DNA of 64,000 nt from positions 62,001-126,000 of the forward strand of contig NZ_FNSK01000001.1 in the NCBI RefSeq assembly GCF_900105075.1, written 5' to 3'. The notes beneath the pieces are model-generated. The model saw only the letters and a program-made list of their open reading frames with translations, did no database searches and was not told the DNA's origin. Position 1 is the stretch's first letter. Every line of letters begins with the position of its first letter. This stretch comes from Rhodobacter sp. 24-YEA-8. Its GTDB lineage: Bacteria; Pseudomonadota; Alphaproteobacteria; Rhodobacterales; Rhodobacteraceae. This document shows, one piece after another, positions 1-11,710 of the stretch. Position numbers and translations under genes: made by a program.

Positions 1-270
1 ATGGGCCGCCGCCTGCCCTGGCTGTCCGGGGGGATCCTGATCATCGAGGCGACCAAGCAGGTCTATGCGCCGACACGGGGCGGGCTGAAGGCAGTGGTGA
101 CGCGGCCTCTGAAGGTGCTGGAAGGGGTGCGGGGCGGGCCGCCGCCGGAGCCTGCGCTGAACAATATCACCACCGGCAGGAATTCAGCTGCCAGGACCTC
201 AACCGGAAGGACAGCGACGGGCAGGATCCAGGCCGCTCCGACCGCCGTAAAACTGCCTGGCCGCGACTGA
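1..270 (+). CDS. C-terminal fragment, probable class I SAM-dependent methyltransferase
   Basis: The reading frame is already open at the left edge, so the N-terminus lies outside the window. The visible start ([20 protein letters not shown], then a conserved-looking RPLKVLEGV) resembles the C-terminal end of the UbiE-like methyltransferases often found upstream of atpH in Rhodobacterales. That match is from memory, and no SAM-binding motif is visible in this fragment. From about residue 55 the protein changes to a Thr/Gly/Arg-rich tail (TTGR, STGR, ATGR) that does not look like the rest. The tail may be a strain-specific extension or the result of a 3' frameshift. It is not obviously cotranscribed with the atp genes, because about 370 nt separate them. 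Confidence 0.45.
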   Translation: MGRRLPWLSGGILIIEATKQVYAPTRGGLKAVVTRPLKVLEGVRGGPPPEPALNNITTGRNSAARTSTGRTATGRIQAAPTAVKLPGRD

Positions 271-644
271 ACGGGGTGCTGCGGCTGAAGGCTTTGCCGG
301 TCACCTGCGGCGCCGCCTGGTGCCCCGGCTTTTGACCCGATATTTGCCACTGTCGGGCGCTGATGTGATTCTGCCCGAACGGGTGGGCGAATGGGCGGGA
401 ATGCGTCAATCAGGCGCAGTGACCCGCTACAAAGAGTCGCAGCCCTGCGCCCCGCGCCCGACTGGCGTGATATCGGGGCCGAAACCCTCACGAAAGCGCG
501 ACTGACAAGGTTGCGGGGCTGGTCATGCTCTGTTAATGACGCCCGCGACAGCGGATACAAAGGTCTCCCTTTGTCCATGGCGCACGCACGATGGCGACGC
601 CGGTGGTCGGGCAGGGTGAGACCGGATAGATGGGAAGGACGACC
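271..644. other. Intergenic region upstream of the atp operon
   Basis: No convincing gene, RNA or terminator was found here. Short open frames occur on both strands but lack coding character or a ribosome binding site. The atp operon promoter is expected in this stretch, but no clear -35/-10 pair was recognised. Confidence 0.4.
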
Positions 645-1205
645 GTGGCGGAATCAGCTTCGATCTCTCAGGGCATTGCCGCGCGATATGCCACCGCGCT
701 TTTCGATCTGGCGAAAGAAGGGGGCGCGCTGAAAGCCGTTGAGGCCGATGCCGCAGCGCTGACCGACGCCCTTGCTGCAGCCCCGGATCTGGGCGCGATG
801 ATCGCCTCGCCGGTGGTGACGCGTGACGACCAGGCGAAAGCCATTGCGGCCGTCGCGCAGGCAATGAAGCTCAATGAGCTGACCGCGAATACGCTGGGTC
901 TGATGGCCGACAAGCGCCGCCTCTTCGTGCTGCCGCAATTCCTGACCGTGCTGCGCGAGCGCATCGCGGAAGAAAAAGGCGAAGTGACCGCCGAAGTGAC
1001 CTCGGCTGTGGCTCTGACCACCGAGCAGGTCACCAAGCTGACCGCCACGCTGAAAGCCAAGGTCGGCAAGACCGTCAAACTGAACGCAACCGTCGATGAA
1101 AGCCTCATCGGCGGTCTTATCGTCAAGCTGGGCTCGACCATGATCGATACGTCGGTCAAGTCGAAGCTCGCTTCCCTGCAGAATGCTATGAAAGAGGTTG
1201 GGTGA
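645..1205 (+). CDS. atpH: F1 ATP synthase delta subunit
   Basis: OSCP/delta subunit of the F1Fo ATP synthase, which ties the F1 head to the peripheral stalk b subunits at the membrane. The N-terminal helical region carries the typical [18 protein letters not shown] sequence of alphaproteobacterial delta subunits, and the C-terminus has the conserved GGLIVKLG and a [12 protein letters not shown] end. An in-frame ATG lies 15 nt upstream, but the GTG start chosen here has a GGAAGG Shine-Dalgarno 5-6 nt before it and gives 186 residues, the usual length. It is the first gene of atpHAGDC. Its TGA overlaps the ATG of atpA by one base, which suggests translational coupling. Confidence 0.95.
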   Translation: MAESASISQGIAARYATALFDLAKEGGALKAVEADAAALTDALAAAPDLGAMIASPVVTRDDQAKAIAAVAQAMKLNELTANTLGLMADKRRLFVLPQFLTVLRERIAEEKGEVTAEVTSAVALTTEQVTKLTATLKAKVGKTVKLNATVDESLIGGLIVKLGSTMIDTSVKSKLASLQNAMKEVG

Positions 1206-2743
1206 TGGGAATTCAGGCTGCTGAGATCTCTGCGATCCTGAAAGAGCAGATCAAGAACTTTGGCAAAGACGCCGAAGTGACCGAAATCGGTCGCGTGCTG
1301 TCCGTCGGTGACGGTATCGCCCGCGTTCACGGGCTGGACAATATCCAGGCCGGCGAGATGGTCGAATTCCCCGGCGGCATCCGCGGCATGGCGCTGAACC
1401 TCGAAGTCGACAACGTTGGTGTCGTTATCTTCGGTTCCGACCAGGACATCAAAGAAGGCGATACCGTCAAGCGCACCAAGTCCATTGTGGACGTGCCGGC
1501 TGGTAACGCTCTGCTCGGCCGTGTCGTTGACGGTCTCGGCAACCCGATCGACGGCAAAGGCCCGATCGCGGCATCCGAGCGCCGCGTGGCCGATGTCAAA
1601 GCCCCGGGCATCATTCCGCGTAAATCGGTGCATGAGCCGATGGCGACCGGCCTCAAGGCAATCGACGCGATGATCCCGGTTGGCCGTGGTCAGCGCGAAC
1701 TGATCATCGGCGACCGTCAGACCGGTAAAACCGCTGTGGCGCTCGACACCATTCTGAACCAGAAGTCCTATAACGAGGCTGCTGGCGACGACGAGTCGAA
1801 GAAGCTTTACTGCATCTATGTGGCTATCGGTCAGAAGCGTTCGACCGTCGCTCAGCTGGTGAAGAAACTCGAAGAGACCGGCGCGCTGGCTTACACCATC
1901 GTTGTGGCCGCGACCGCTTCGGACCCGGCACCGCTGCAATACCTGGCGCCCTATTCGGCGACCGCTATGGCAGAATTCTTCCGCGACAATGGCCGCCATG
2001 CCCTGATCATCTATGATGATCTCTCCAAGCAGGCTGTGGCTTACCGTCAGATGTCGCTCCTGCTGCGCCGCCCGCCGGGCCGCGAAGCATACCCGGGCGA
2101 CGTGTTCTACCTGCACTCCCGCCTGCTGGAGCGTTCGTCGAAACTGAACGAAGATTTCGGTTCGGGCTCGCTGACCGCACTGCCGGTCATTGAAACGCAA
2201 GGCGGCGACGTGTCGGCCTTCATCCCGACCAACGTGATCTCGATCACCGACGGCCAGATCTTCCTTGAGACCGAGCTCTTCTATCAGGGCATCCGTCCGG
2301 CCGTGAACACCGGTCTGTCGGTGTCCCGCGTGGGGTCGTCCGCTCAGACCAACTCGATGAAAACCGTGGCTGGCCCGGTGAAACTGTCGCTCGCTCAATA
2401 CCGCGAGATGGCGGCTTTCGCTCAGTTCGGTTCGGACCTCGACGCTTCGACCCAGGCGCTCCTCAACCGCGGTGCACGCCTGACCGAACTGATGAAGCAG
2501 GCGCAATATTCGCCGCTGACCAATGCCGAAATCGTCGCCGTGATCTATGCGGGCACCGCCGGTTTCCTCGACAAGGTCGCCGTGAAAGACGTTGGTCGTT
2601 TCGAGGCTGGTCTGCTTGCTTACCTGCGCGGCCCGAAGAAAGAGATCCTCGACTGGCTGACCACGGCTGATCCGAAGATCAAAGGCGCAGACGAGACCAA
2701 GCTGAAAGACGCTATCGCGGCATTCGCCAAAGACTTCGCATAA
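1205..2743 (+). CDS. atpA: F1 ATP synthase alpha subunit
   Basis: Non-catalytic nucleotide-binding subunit of the alpha3beta3 head of F1. It has 512 residues, full length for the family. The P-loop GDRQTGKT lies at about residues 169-176, preceded by the beta-barrel N-terminal domain ([16 protein letters not shown]) and followed by the ATP synthase alpha/beta signature region [18 protein letters not shown] one codon upstream is also in frame, but the ATG overlapping the atpH stop is the natural start. Codon choice differs from its neighbours: GCT, GGT, CGT and GTT are common here whereas atpG and atpC prefer GCC, GCG, GGC and CGC, as expected of very highly expressed genes. Confidence 0.98.
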   Translation: MGIQAAEISAILKEQIKNFGKDAEVTEIGRVLSVGDGIARVHGLDNIQAGEMVEFPGGIRGMALNLEVDNVGVVIFGSDQDIKEGDTVKRTKSIVDVPAGNALLGRVVDGLGNPIDGKGPIAASERRVADVKAPGIIPRKSVHEPMATGLKAIDAMIPVGRGQRELIIGDRQTGKTAVALDTILNQKSYNEAAGDDESKKLYCIYVAIGQKRSTVAQLVKKLEETGALAYTIVVAATASDPAPLQYLAPYSATAMAEFFRDNGRHALIIYDDLSKQAVAYRQMSLLLRRPPGREAYPGDVFYLHSRLLERSSKLNEDFGSGSLTALPVIETQGGDVSAFIPTNVISITDGQIFLETELFYQGIRPAVNTGLSVSRVGSSAQTNSMKTVAGPVKLSLAQYREMAAFAQFGSDLDASTQALLNRGARLTELMKQAQYSPLTNAEIVAVIYAGTAGFLDKVAVKDVGRFEAGLLAYLRGPKKEILDWLTTADPKIKGADETKLKDAIAAFAKDFA

Positions 2744-2764
2744 GAGCCCTGAAGGAGAAGGCAA

Positions 2765-3637
2765 ATGCCCAGCCTTAAGGACCTTAAAAACCGGATCAAC
2801 AGCGTTAAGAACACGCGGAAGATCACCAAGGCGATGCAAATGGTCGCCGCTGCCAAACTGCGCCGTGCGCAGGAGGCAGCGGAAGCCGGTCGCCCCTATG
2901 CTGACCGGATGAGCGCGGTGATGACCTCGCTCGCCGCCGGCGTGGCCGGATCGGAAGGCGCCCCGCGCCTTCTGGCCGGCTCTGGCAAAGACCAGACCCA
3001 CCTTCTGGTGGTGATGACGGCAGAGCGCGGGCTGTGCGGCGGGTTCAACTCGTCCATCGCCAAACTGGCGCGGACCCATGCCCAGGAGCTGACCGCTCAG
3101 GGCAAGACGGTGAAGATCCTCACCGTCGGCAAAAAAGGCCGCGAACAGCTGAAGCGCGACTGGGCCCATGCCTTTGTCGGCCATATCGACCTGTCGGATG
3201 TCAAACGCGTCGGCTATGCCAATGCGGCGGATATCGCGCGTCAGGCGACGGCCTATTTCGACAATGGCGAAGCCGATGTGGTCACGGTGTTCTTCTCGCG
3301 CTTCCAGTCGGTGATCAGCCAGATCCCGACCGCGCAGCAGATCATCCCGGCGAAATTCGAATCCGAGGCAGGGGCGGCATCGTCGCTCTATGATTACGAG
3401 CCTTCGGAAGAGACCATTCTCGCCGACCTGCTGCCGCGCAACATCGCGACCCAGATCTTCACCGCCCTCCTTGAAAACGGCGCCTCCGAGCAGGGCGCGC
3501 GGATGTCCGCAATGGACAACGCGACCCGCAACGCCGGCGACATGATCAACAAGCTGACCATCCAGTTCAACCGGAGCCGTCAGGCAGCGATCACCAAGGA
3601 ACTTATCGAAATCATCTCGGGCGCTGAGGCGCTCTGA
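2765..3637 (+). CDS. atpG: F1 ATP synthase gamma subunit
   Basis: Central rotor shaft of F1. The two long terminal helices are evident: the N-terminal segment [20 protein letters not shown] and the C-terminal segment with [12 protein letters not shown] and the [15 protein letters not shown] end. The middle holds the Rossmann-like domain with ERGLCGGFN. It has 290 residues, normal for alphaproteobacteria. It follows atpA by 21 nt with a GAAGGAGAAGG Shine-Dalgarno. It uses ordinary GC-rich codons, unlike atpA and atpD, which fits its 1:3 stoichiometry to the alpha and beta subunits. Confidence 0.98.
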   Translation: MPSLKDLKNRINSVKNTRKITKAMQMVAAAKLRRAQEAAEAGRPYADRMSAVMTSLAAGVAGSEGAPRLLAGSGKDQTHLLVVMTAERGLCGGFNSSIAKLARTHAQELTAQGKTVKILTVGKKGREQLKRDWAHAFVGHIDLSDVKRVGYANAADIARQATAYFDNGEADVVTVFFSRFQSVISQIPTAQQIIPAKFESEAGAASSLYDYEPSEETILADLLPRNIATQIFTALLENGASEQGARMSAMDNATRNAGDMINKLTIQFNRSRQAAITKELIEIISGAEAL

Positions 3638-3655
3638 CGAACCCGGAGTATTTGA

Positions 3656-5098
<1,443 letters not shown>

Positions 5099-5107
5099 GG
5101 GGGCATC

Positions 5108-5509
5108 ATGGCAGGCAATCTGCAATTCGACCTTGTAAGCCCCGAGCGGCGTCTCGCCTCGGTCCCGGCGACCGAAGTGCAGATCCCCGGCGCTGACGGC
5201 GATATGACGGCGATGGAGGGGCACAGCCCCACCATCACCACGCTGCGCCCCGGCATCCTGCGCGCGGTGACCTCGGAGGGCGTCAAGTCCTATATCGTCA
5301 CCGGCGGCTTCGCGGATATCTCGCCCTCGGGCGTGACCGTGCTGGCGGAACGGGCAATCCCGGCGGAAGAAGCCAGCAGCACGATCCTTGAGGAGATCCT
5401 CGCCGAGGCACGTTCGCTCGCCGATGCTGCGTTGCCTGAAGACAAGGCCCAGGCCGAGAAGAACGTCTCGGATGTGGCAGCCTTGCGCGACGCGGTGCAG
5501 AAGCACTAA
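5108..5509 (+). CDS. atpC: F1 ATP synthase epsilon subunit
   Basis: Rotor subunit that caps gamma and can inhibit ATP hydrolysis. The N-terminal beta-sandwich is recognisable ([53 protein letters not shown]), followed by a C-terminal helical hairpin rich in Ala and Glu (residues about 88-133). At 133 residues it is normal length. It is the last gene of the operon, and a perfect inverted repeat with a T-rich tail lies about 40 nt after its stop. The F0 genes are not adjacent, as is usual in alphaproteobacteria. Confidence 0.97.
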   Translation: MAGNLQFDLVSPERRLASVPATEVQIPGADGDMTAMEGHSPTITTLRPGILRAVTSEGVKSYIVTGGFADISPSGVTVLAERAIPAEEASSTILEEILAEARSLADAALPEDKAQAEKNVSDVAALRDAVQKH

Positions 5510-5545
5510 CCACTCTGTTCTTCCGGAGCAGTGCAAAAAGACAGG

Positions 5546-5580
5546 AAAAGGCTCCTTCTGCGGAAGGAGCCTTTTCTTTT
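5546..5580 (+). terminator. Rho-independent terminator of the atp operon
   Basis: A perfect 12-bp stem (AAAAGGCTCCTT / AAGGAGCCTTTT, extendable by a C-G pair) closes a short CTGCGG loop. It is followed by TTTTCTTTTT and sits about 36 nt after the atpC stop. Confidence 0.92.
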
Positions 5581-5632
5581 TCACCGGTTCTTTGCTTATA
5601 GTCCGGGCAGCTAATTCTACTTTCGGCAGATC

Positions 5633-5980
5633 ATGCAACGCTTCAATACACCGATAGGGGTTCAACAGGGATCGAAGATCCTGTTCTCGGATTTTGCCGA
5701 TGGCGGACGGATGTGGGTCGGCGAGGGAGAGCGGGACTCACGTCACCAAGTGACATTCACCGAGGCTTATCTGTCGCCCCCTGCCGTGATGATCGGCCTC
5801 TCGATGTGGGACATGGACAACCGCACCAATCTGCGCGCGCATATCGCAGCCGAAGAAGTGACAGAGACCGGCTTTCAGATCGTATTCCGCACCTGGGGCG
5901 ACAGCCGTATCGCCAGGGTCAGAGCGGACTGGACCGCGATCGGCCAGCTGGCCGATTCCGAACTCTGGAATGTCGGCTGA
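5633..5980 (+). CDS. H-type lectin domain protein
   Basis: A 115-residue protein matching the H-type lectin (H_lectin) domain fold over most of its length: a beta-sandwich with VTFTEAYLSPPAVMIGLSMWDMD, then N-R and VTETGF, and the C-terminal FRTWGDSRIARVRADW signature. Eukaryotic members of this family bind N-acetylgalactosamine. In bacteria the role is unknown, and versions of this length are recurrent in Rhodobacterales. No signal peptide is seen, so it is probably cytoplasmic or exported by another route. It stands alone between the atp terminator and its own hairpin terminator. Confidence 0.8.
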   Translation: MQRFNTPIGVQQGSKILFSDFADGGRMWVGEGERDSRHQVTFTEAYLSPPAVMIGLSMWDMDNRTNLRAHIAAEEVTETGFQIVFRTWGDSRIARVRADWTAIGQLADSELWNVG

Positions 5981-5981
5981 G

Positions 5982-6013
5982 ATCACCGGACGATATCAGC
6001 GGTCCGGTGATTT
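5982..6013 (+). terminator. Hairpin terminator after the H-type lectin gene
   Basis: A perfect 9-bp stem ATCACCGGA / TCCGGTGAT with a 12-nt loop begins one base after the stop codon and ends in a short T run. The tail is weak, so it may be only partly effective. It lies between convergent genes. Confidence 0.6.
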
Positions 6014-6043
6014 CGGGCTGCAGACCTCTTTCTTTTCACCAGA

Positions 6044-7000
6044 TCATGGCCGCGTTGCGGGCTCGGGCAAAAGTCGGGCTGCAAGCCAGGCACAGGTCAG
6101 GAAGACAAAAGAACCGGCAATCAGATCGACCATATGATGCGCGCCATGGGAAAGGGTAGCGGGGACCATCAGGAGGCTCGCAGCCAGCAGTGGCAGGAAG
6201 AACATCGTCCCGCGCGTATACCATGCCACCATCCAGGCCATGACGATATGATAAGAGGGGAAGGCGACCATTCCCATGATGTCCTGTGCCCGGATCACAG
6301 GAGGACCCTCGCGTACGAGGCCCAGCAACACCTCACCGTAATGTGGAGTATAGATCAGCCCGATCTGGGCGGCGGCCTCGGCCTCCGGCTGGCTCCAGGC
6401 CGAGGGGCCGACACTTGGCCAGAGCCACCAGACCGTGATTGCCACGATCATTGTCAACATTCCAACCAACAGGAAGCGCTGCAACTGCGTCTCGCGCGCG
6501 AGAAAGCTCAGGAGAATGATCACGAAGATGATCTGCCCGAGCGAGCTGACGTAAAGAAGGCCCAACGCATGACCAAGCAACGGCCAGCCAGCGAGGGCAT
6601 TGACGAAGCCCGCCCAGTCATAGCCAAGGGCGGCATCAACCGCCATCAGATCGAGGTCGATCATCGGGCGTGGCAGGGGGAACAAGGCATATATGAACAG
6701 AGTGACAAGGGCGGTAAACCCCATGAACAGTCCGACGCCGATGGCGGCCGTGCCAACCCGCTGTGCTCCGCTGCGGATCCGGGCGCAGGCGCCGACAACT
6801 ATGATGCCGAAAGAGGCAAGGATGCCGGTGATAAAACCGCTCCATTCGACGATCCGGCCCATGGCAAGGATCAGCGCAAGGCAGCCTGTTCCAAGCGTGA
6901 GCACCAGCGTCAGAAGCAGCCATTCAGCCGGGCGCAACGCCTTCATGGCCCAGGCGGTCACCTGCCGGGGAAGAACGTGGATATCCGGTTTCGCAGTCAC
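6044..7000 (-). CDS. PAP2-superfamily integral membrane phosphatase
   Basis: A multi-spanning membrane protein of 318 residues with about six hydrophobic segments. The C-terminal half carries two PAP2 phosphatase motifs: FPSYH (P-S-x-H) and SHGAHHMVD (S-x3-H-x3-D), with the last Asp positioned as in the acid phosphatase/inositol-phosphorylceramide-synthase-like group. It probably dephosphorylates a lipid phosphate such as phosphatidic acid or undecaprenyl pyrophosphate at the membrane; the substrate cannot be told from sequence. The start is GTG, with GGAG eight bases upstream. It follows prs on the same strand after about 105 nt. Confidence 0.8.
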   Translation of the reverse strand: MTAKPDIHVLPRQVTAWAMKALRPAEWLLLTLVLTLGTGCLALILAMGRIVEWSGFITGILASFGIIVVGACARIRSGAQRVGTAAIGVGLFMGFTALVTLFIYALFPLPRPMIDLDLMAVDAALGYDWAGFVNALAGWPLLGHALGLLYVSSLGQIIFVIILLSFLARETQLQRFLLVGMLTMIVAITVWWLWPSVGPSAWSQPEAEAAAQIGLIYTPHYGEVLLGLVREGPPVIRAQDIMGMVAFPSYHIVMAWMVAWYTRGTMFFLPLLAASLLMVPATLSHGAHHMVDLIAGSFVFLTCAWLAARLLPEPATRP

Positions 7001-7105
7001 CAGTCGGTTCTCCGGCCTTGTCTCACGCGCAGATATCGCGCCAGATTAAGGCCGGAGCGGGGCAGAATTCCCTCGAAGTGGGGGCCGCCGCCCGGAAAAC
7101 CGGCC

Positions 7106-8125
<1,020 letters not shown>

Positions 8126-8304
8126 GATCTGGGGCTCCGTGTGGGCAGCGGAATCGGATGCGCGCGGGATAGCACCGAGGGAAGGCCGGGCAAAGGGGCG
8201 CGGCGTGCAATCCGGGGCTGCATATGGCCATGCTGTCACGAAAATGCCAAATGACGCATGTTCGCAACTGCGAACGGCCCATCTGAGACCGCAATGAGGA
8301 TCCC

Positions 8305-9135
8305 ATGACCCTGTCTGACCGGCGCGCTGACCCCATCCTGCACAGAATCGCTGGCCATGAAACGGCGGTGCGGCGCTTCGGATCGGGGGCGCGCCCGCTG
8401 CTGGCGCTGCATTGCAGCCTCGCGCATGGTGGTGCCTGGGCGGGGCTGGCACAGCTTTTGCCCCAGGTGACGGTCACGGCGCCCGACCTGCCGGGGCATG
8501 GGCAAAGCGCGCCGCCCGGGTCGGATCTGCACGGGCTCGCAACCGCGATCGCGGCAGAGCTTGCGGCAGAGATCGGGGGCGGGGCGCCGGTCGACCTGAT
8601 CGGTCATAGTTTCGGGGGCACTGTCGCTTTGCGCCTCGCGCTGGAGCGTCCCGACCTTGTGCGCAGTCTGACCCTCGCCGAACCGGTGCTCTTCGCCGCG
8701 GCAAAGGGGACGCAGGCTTTTGCTGAGAACTTTACGGCGCATGAGCGGGTGACTGATCTGGGCGCGCAGGATATCGACGCGGCGGCGGTGCTGTTTCACA
8801 GGGCCTGGGGCGGTGGCATCCCCTTTGCCGCGCTGCCCGAACGTCAGCGCCGCTATATGGCAGATCGCATGTATCTGGTGTTCAATCTGAACCCGATCCT
8901 GATGGAGGATGCGGCGGGGATGCTCGCGCCGGACCGGCTCGAGGCCTTGCAGATCCCGGTCCTCCTCGCCGAGGGCAGCGAGAGCCCGGCCATCGTGCCG
9001 GCAATCCTGGATACGCTGGCGGCGCGCATCCAGGGTGCGCGGCGGATCCGGGTCGTGGGGGCTGGCCATATGCTGCCGCTGACCCATCCCGAGCAGATTG
9101 CACGCGCAATGCAAGATCTGCTGGCCGGCGGCTGA
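8305..9135 (+). CDS. Alpha/beta-fold hydrolase
   Basis: A 276-residue alpha/beta hydrolase. The nucleophile elbow GHSFGG lies near residue 103, the oxyanion-region HCSLAHGG near residue 37, and the general-base histidine is in [13 protein letters not shown] near the C-terminus. Together with the cap-like middle region this resembles the haloperoxidase/esterase-like group (MhpC family), but the substrate is not predictable. It is divergent from prs, with 179 nt between the starts, and converges on the threonine aldolase gene with a 15-nt gap. Confidence 0.85.
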   Translation: MTLSDRRADPILHRIAGHETAVRRFGSGARPLLALHCSLAHGGAWAGLAQLLPQVTVTAPDLPGHGQSAPPGSDLHGLATAIAAELAAEIGGGAPVDLIGHSFGGTVALRLALERPDLVRSLTLAEPVLFAAAKGTQAFAENFTAHERVTDLGAQDIDAAAVLFHRAWGGGIPFAALPERQRRYMADRMYLVFNLNPILMEDAAGMLAPDRLEALQIPVLLAEGSESPAIVPAILDTLAARIQGARRIRVVGAGHMLPLTHPEQIARAMQDLLAGG

Positions 9136-9150
9136 GGGCCGGCCGGCGCT

Positions 9151-10173
9151 TCAGATCAGGGCGAGAAACCGGTCCACATCGTCCGGCGTGGTGGACCAGC
9201 CGGTGACGAGCCGCGCGCCCTCGTAACCGGCGCCATCCTCAGAGTAATAGCTCGCCCCGGCAGTGCGGAGCCGGTCGTGCAGACCGCTCTCCCAGGTTGT
9301 GAACATCAGATTGGCCTCGACAGGCCCCCGCAGCGAGACGCCGGGCTTTGCAGTAAGCCCTGCGGCAAGCCGTGCCGCCATGCTGTTGGCATGGGCTGCA
9401 AGGTCGAGCCAGAGCCCATTCTCAAGCCAGGCCGACATCTGGGCCGCCAGAAAGCGGTGTTTCGACAGCAGATGCCCGCTGCGCTTGCGTCTGAGCTGGA
9501 ATTCCCAGGCGCGCGACGGGTCGAACAGAACCACCGCCTCGACCCCCATACAGCCGTTCTTGGTGCCGCCCAGCGAGAGGATATCAACGCCCGCGCGCCA
9601 GCTCAGATCGGCGGGTGAGGCCCCGGTCGCCACCACCGCATTGGCAAAGCGCGCGCCATCGAGATGCACCGGCAACCCGAATTCACGCGCCACTGCACAA
9701 AGCGCCGCGGTCTCGGCGGCGCTGTAAACCGTACCGGCCTCGGTGACATTGGTCAGCGAGACCGCGCCGCGCTGAACGCTGTGCACGCCGCCCGTGCCAT
9801 GGGCCGCGATCACGGCCCGCAGCGCGTCGGGTGACATGCGGCCATGCGCGCCGGGCACCGGCACCAGCTTGGCGCCATGGGTGAAAAACTCGGGCGCGCC
9901 GCATTCGTCCCGGGTGATATGGGCCAGCTCATGCGCGAAAATCGCGCTCCAGGGCGCGGCAAGCACCGCCAGGGACAGCGCATTTGCGGCGGTGCCGGTC
10001 GGGACCAGCGCAATTTCGGCCTCGGGCGCGTCGAACACCTCGCGGATCTGCGCGGTCAGCCGCGAGGTCAGCGGGTCATTGCCGTATCCGGGCGCCTGGC
10101 CCTCATTGGCGCGAACCAGCGCCGCCATGATCTGCGGCGCCACGCCGGAGCAATTGTCAGAGGCGAAATGCAT
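9151..10173 (-). CDS. ltaE: Low-specificity L-threonine aldolase
   Basis: PLP enzyme cleaving L-threonine or L-allo-threonine to glycine and acetaldehyde. Fold-type I features: the N-terminal MHFASDNCSG, the substrate/PLP segment VPTGTAANALSL, HLDGARFANA with the PLP-binding Asp, and the Schiff-base lysine in LSLGGTKNG. It has 340 residues, the usual length. A GTG one codon upstream is in frame, but the ATG overlaps the TGA of the upstream ycgN-like gene by one base, which favours it. It is probably cotranscribed with that gene and possibly with ribF. Confidence 0.93.
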   Translation of the reverse strand: MHFASDNCSGVAPQIMAALVRANEGQAPGYGNDPLTSRLTAQIREVFDAPEAEIALVPTGTAANALSLAVLAAPWSAIFAHELAHITRDECGAPEFFTHGAKLVPVPGAHGRMSPDALRAVIAAHGTGGVHSVQRGAVSLTNVTEAGTVYSAAETAALCAVAREFGLPVHLDGARFANAVVATGASPADLSWRAGVDILSLGGTKNGCMGVEAVVLFDPSRAWEFQLRRKRSGHLLSKHRFLAAQMSAWLENGLWLDLAAHANSMAARLAAGLTAKPGVSLRGPVEANLMFTTWESGLHDRLRTAGASYYSEDGAGYEGARLVTGWSTTPDDVDRFLALI

Positions 10174-10625
10174 CACTCTTCCTCGTCGAGCAGATAATCT
10201 TCCCAGTCTTCCTCGGGAACCGTCAGCTCGGATACGGTCTGGCCCCGGATCGTCGGGCCGAGCGTATGGGTGCTGTCCGGGTCGCCGGTGACCAGCGGAT
10301 GCCAGTCGGGAAGCGGTTCGTTATAATAAAGGCGTTTATAGGCGCAGGTTTCGGGCATCCAATACGCGGACTTCGCCAGCGTTTTCGGCGTCAGGAATAC
10401 GCATTCCGGCACATGTTTCTTGCGGTTGGTGTAATCCGAACACAGACAGGTCGCATTGTCGAACAAACGGCAGGCGACACGGGTAAAGACCAGCTCGCCC
10501 GTATCCTCGAATTCCAGCTTGTTCAGGCAGCATTTGCCGCAGCCGTCACAAAGCGCCTCCCATTCGGCAGGCGTCATCTTGGTGAGCGGGACGGTTTCCC
10601 AGAAACGGGGGCGCAGGCTGGACAT
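10173..10625 (-). CDS. YcgN-family cysteine cluster protein (UPF0260)
   Basis: A small 150-residue cytoplasmic protein of the YcgN/UPF0260 family, which belongs to the YkgJ-type cysteine-cluster proteins. The conserved cysteines are obvious: CDGCGKCCLNK, VACRLFD, CLCSDY, PECVFL and ETCAYKRL. The cluster is thought to bind a metal or Fe-S cofactor; the biochemical role is not established. It overlaps ltaE downstream by one base and is separated from ribF by 93 nt that contain a tandem-hairpin element. Confidence 0.93.
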   Translation of the reverse strand: MSSLRPRFWETVPLTKMTPAEWEALCDGCGKCCLNKLEFEDTGELVFTRVACRLFDNATCLCSDYTNRKKHVPECVFLTPKTLAKSAYWMPETCAYKRLYYNEPLPDWHPLVTGDPDSTHTLGPTIRGQTVSELTVPEEDWEDYLLDEEE

Positions 10626-10668
10626 AGGCGCTATTTGATCCCGCTCACCGCGAATGGAAAGGGGGGCG

Positions 10669-10714
10669 CAAAAATCTTTGCAGATTTTTGGGCCGGTTTC
10701 TGCACAGAAACCGG
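10669..10714 (-). repeat. 46-nt tandem-hairpin element, copy 1
   Basis: Two perfect hairpins stand side by side: CAAAAATCT-TTGC-AGATTTTTG, a 2-nt GG spacer, then CCGGTTTCT-GCAC-AGAAACCGG. Each has a 9-bp stem and a 4-nt loop. The element begins 4 nt after the ribF stop, inside the ribF to ycgN intercistronic gap. An element with exactly the same 9-4-9, 2, 9-4-9 geometry but different stem sequences occurs at 63276-63321, also between cistrons. It may act as an RNA processing, stability or attenuation site. Confidence 0.75.
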
Positions 10715-10718
10715 GGCG

Positions 10719-11642
10719 TCAGCCTGCAGCGAGCGCCGCCCGCGCCTGATCACAGTCCTGGTTCATCTGGGCAATCAGGGCCGGCAAACCGTCGAATTTC
10801 AGTTCGGGCCGCAGGAATTCCACGAGCGCCACTGAAAGGTGGCGGCCATAAAGGTCCCCTTTGAAATCCAGCAGATAGGTTTCAAGATTCGGCGCCACGC
10901 CGTTGAACATCGGCCGCACGCCGAGGCTTGCGGCCCCCATATAGCTGCCTTCCTGAGGGCCCGAAAGCACATCGACCCTGACCGCATAGACGCCGAAGCG
11001 TGGCAGATGCAGTCCGGTCAGATCCATATTCGCGGTTGGGAAGCCCAGTTCACGGCCCCGTTTCTCGCCATGGATCACCGCGCCCTCGATCCGGTGCAGG
11101 TGCCCCAGCATTGCCGCTGCATCGCCCGGTCGCCCCTCGCTCAGCGCATCGCGGATCGCGGTCGAAGAAATGCCGATCCCGCCCCGTTTCAGCAAAGGCG
11201 CGATGGTGGTGGTAAAGCCATATTTCTCGCCCAGCCGTTTCATGTCTTCGGCGCGGCCGGCGCGGCCCTTCCCGAAACAGAAATCCTCGCCGATCACCAC
11301 ATGGCTGATGCCAAGGCCCTCGGCCAGCACCTTATGCGCGAATTCCTCGGGCGTCAGTGCCGCGAGGCCTGCATTGAAGGGCAGCTGGAACAGATGTTCG
11401 ACCCCGAGCTTTGCCAGCCGGTTCGCCCGCGCCTCGGCATTCATCAGCCGGAACGGGCCCGCATCACGCTGGAAGACCTGGCGGGGATGCGGCTCGAAGG
11501 TCACGATCCCCAGAGGCGCCGGCCCCCGGGCCAGGTCGATCACCGCCTGATGCCCAAGATGTACGCCATCGAAATTGCCAAGGGCGCAGGAGGTTCCACG
11601 GCCCGATGCGTCAAGCCAGTGCCAGTCCTGATGAATCTGCAT
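10719..11642 (-). CDS. ribF: Bifunctional riboflavin kinase / FAD synthetase
   Basis: Phosphorylates riboflavin to FMN and adenylylates FMN to FAD. The N-terminal nucleotidyltransferase domain shows ALGNFDGVHLGHQAVI (HxGH-type) and VVIGEDFCFGKGRAG. The C-terminal kinase domain shows GREKRGRELGFPTANM-like sequence (GEKRGRELGFPTAN) and GVYAVRVD. The 307-residue length is typical. A GGGGAAGA Shine-Dalgarno precedes the ATG directly. It is probably transcribed with ycgN and ltaE, with a hairpin pair in between that may set their relative levels. Confidence 0.96.
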   Translation of the reverse strand: MQIHQDWHWLDASGRGTSCALGNFDGVHLGHQAVIDLARGPAPLGIVTFEPHPRQVFQRDAGPFRLMNAEARANRLAKLGVEHLFQLPFNAGLAALTPEEFAHKVLAEGLGISHVVIGEDFCFGKGRAGRAEDMKRLGEKYGFTTTIAPLLKRGGIGISSTAIRDALSEGRPGDAAAMLGHLHRIEGAVIHGEKRGRELGFPTANMDLTGLHLPRFGVYAVRVDVLSGPQEGSYMGAASLGVRPMFNGVAPNLETYLLDFKGDLYGRHLSVALVEFLRPELKFDGLPALIAQMNQDCDQARAALAAG

Positions 11643-11710
11643 TCTTCCCCGCAGGCGTTTCGGCCACGGCGCAGATCATCTGGCCTCAGATTGTCCTGCG
11701 TCAGGCCCGG

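Noticed and set aside
8126..8452. A 109-codon N-terminal extension of prs
   Set aside because: Family similarity begins at [15 protein letters not shown]. The extension is Ala/Pro/Arg-rich and overlaps the divergent hydrolase gene's promoter and start.
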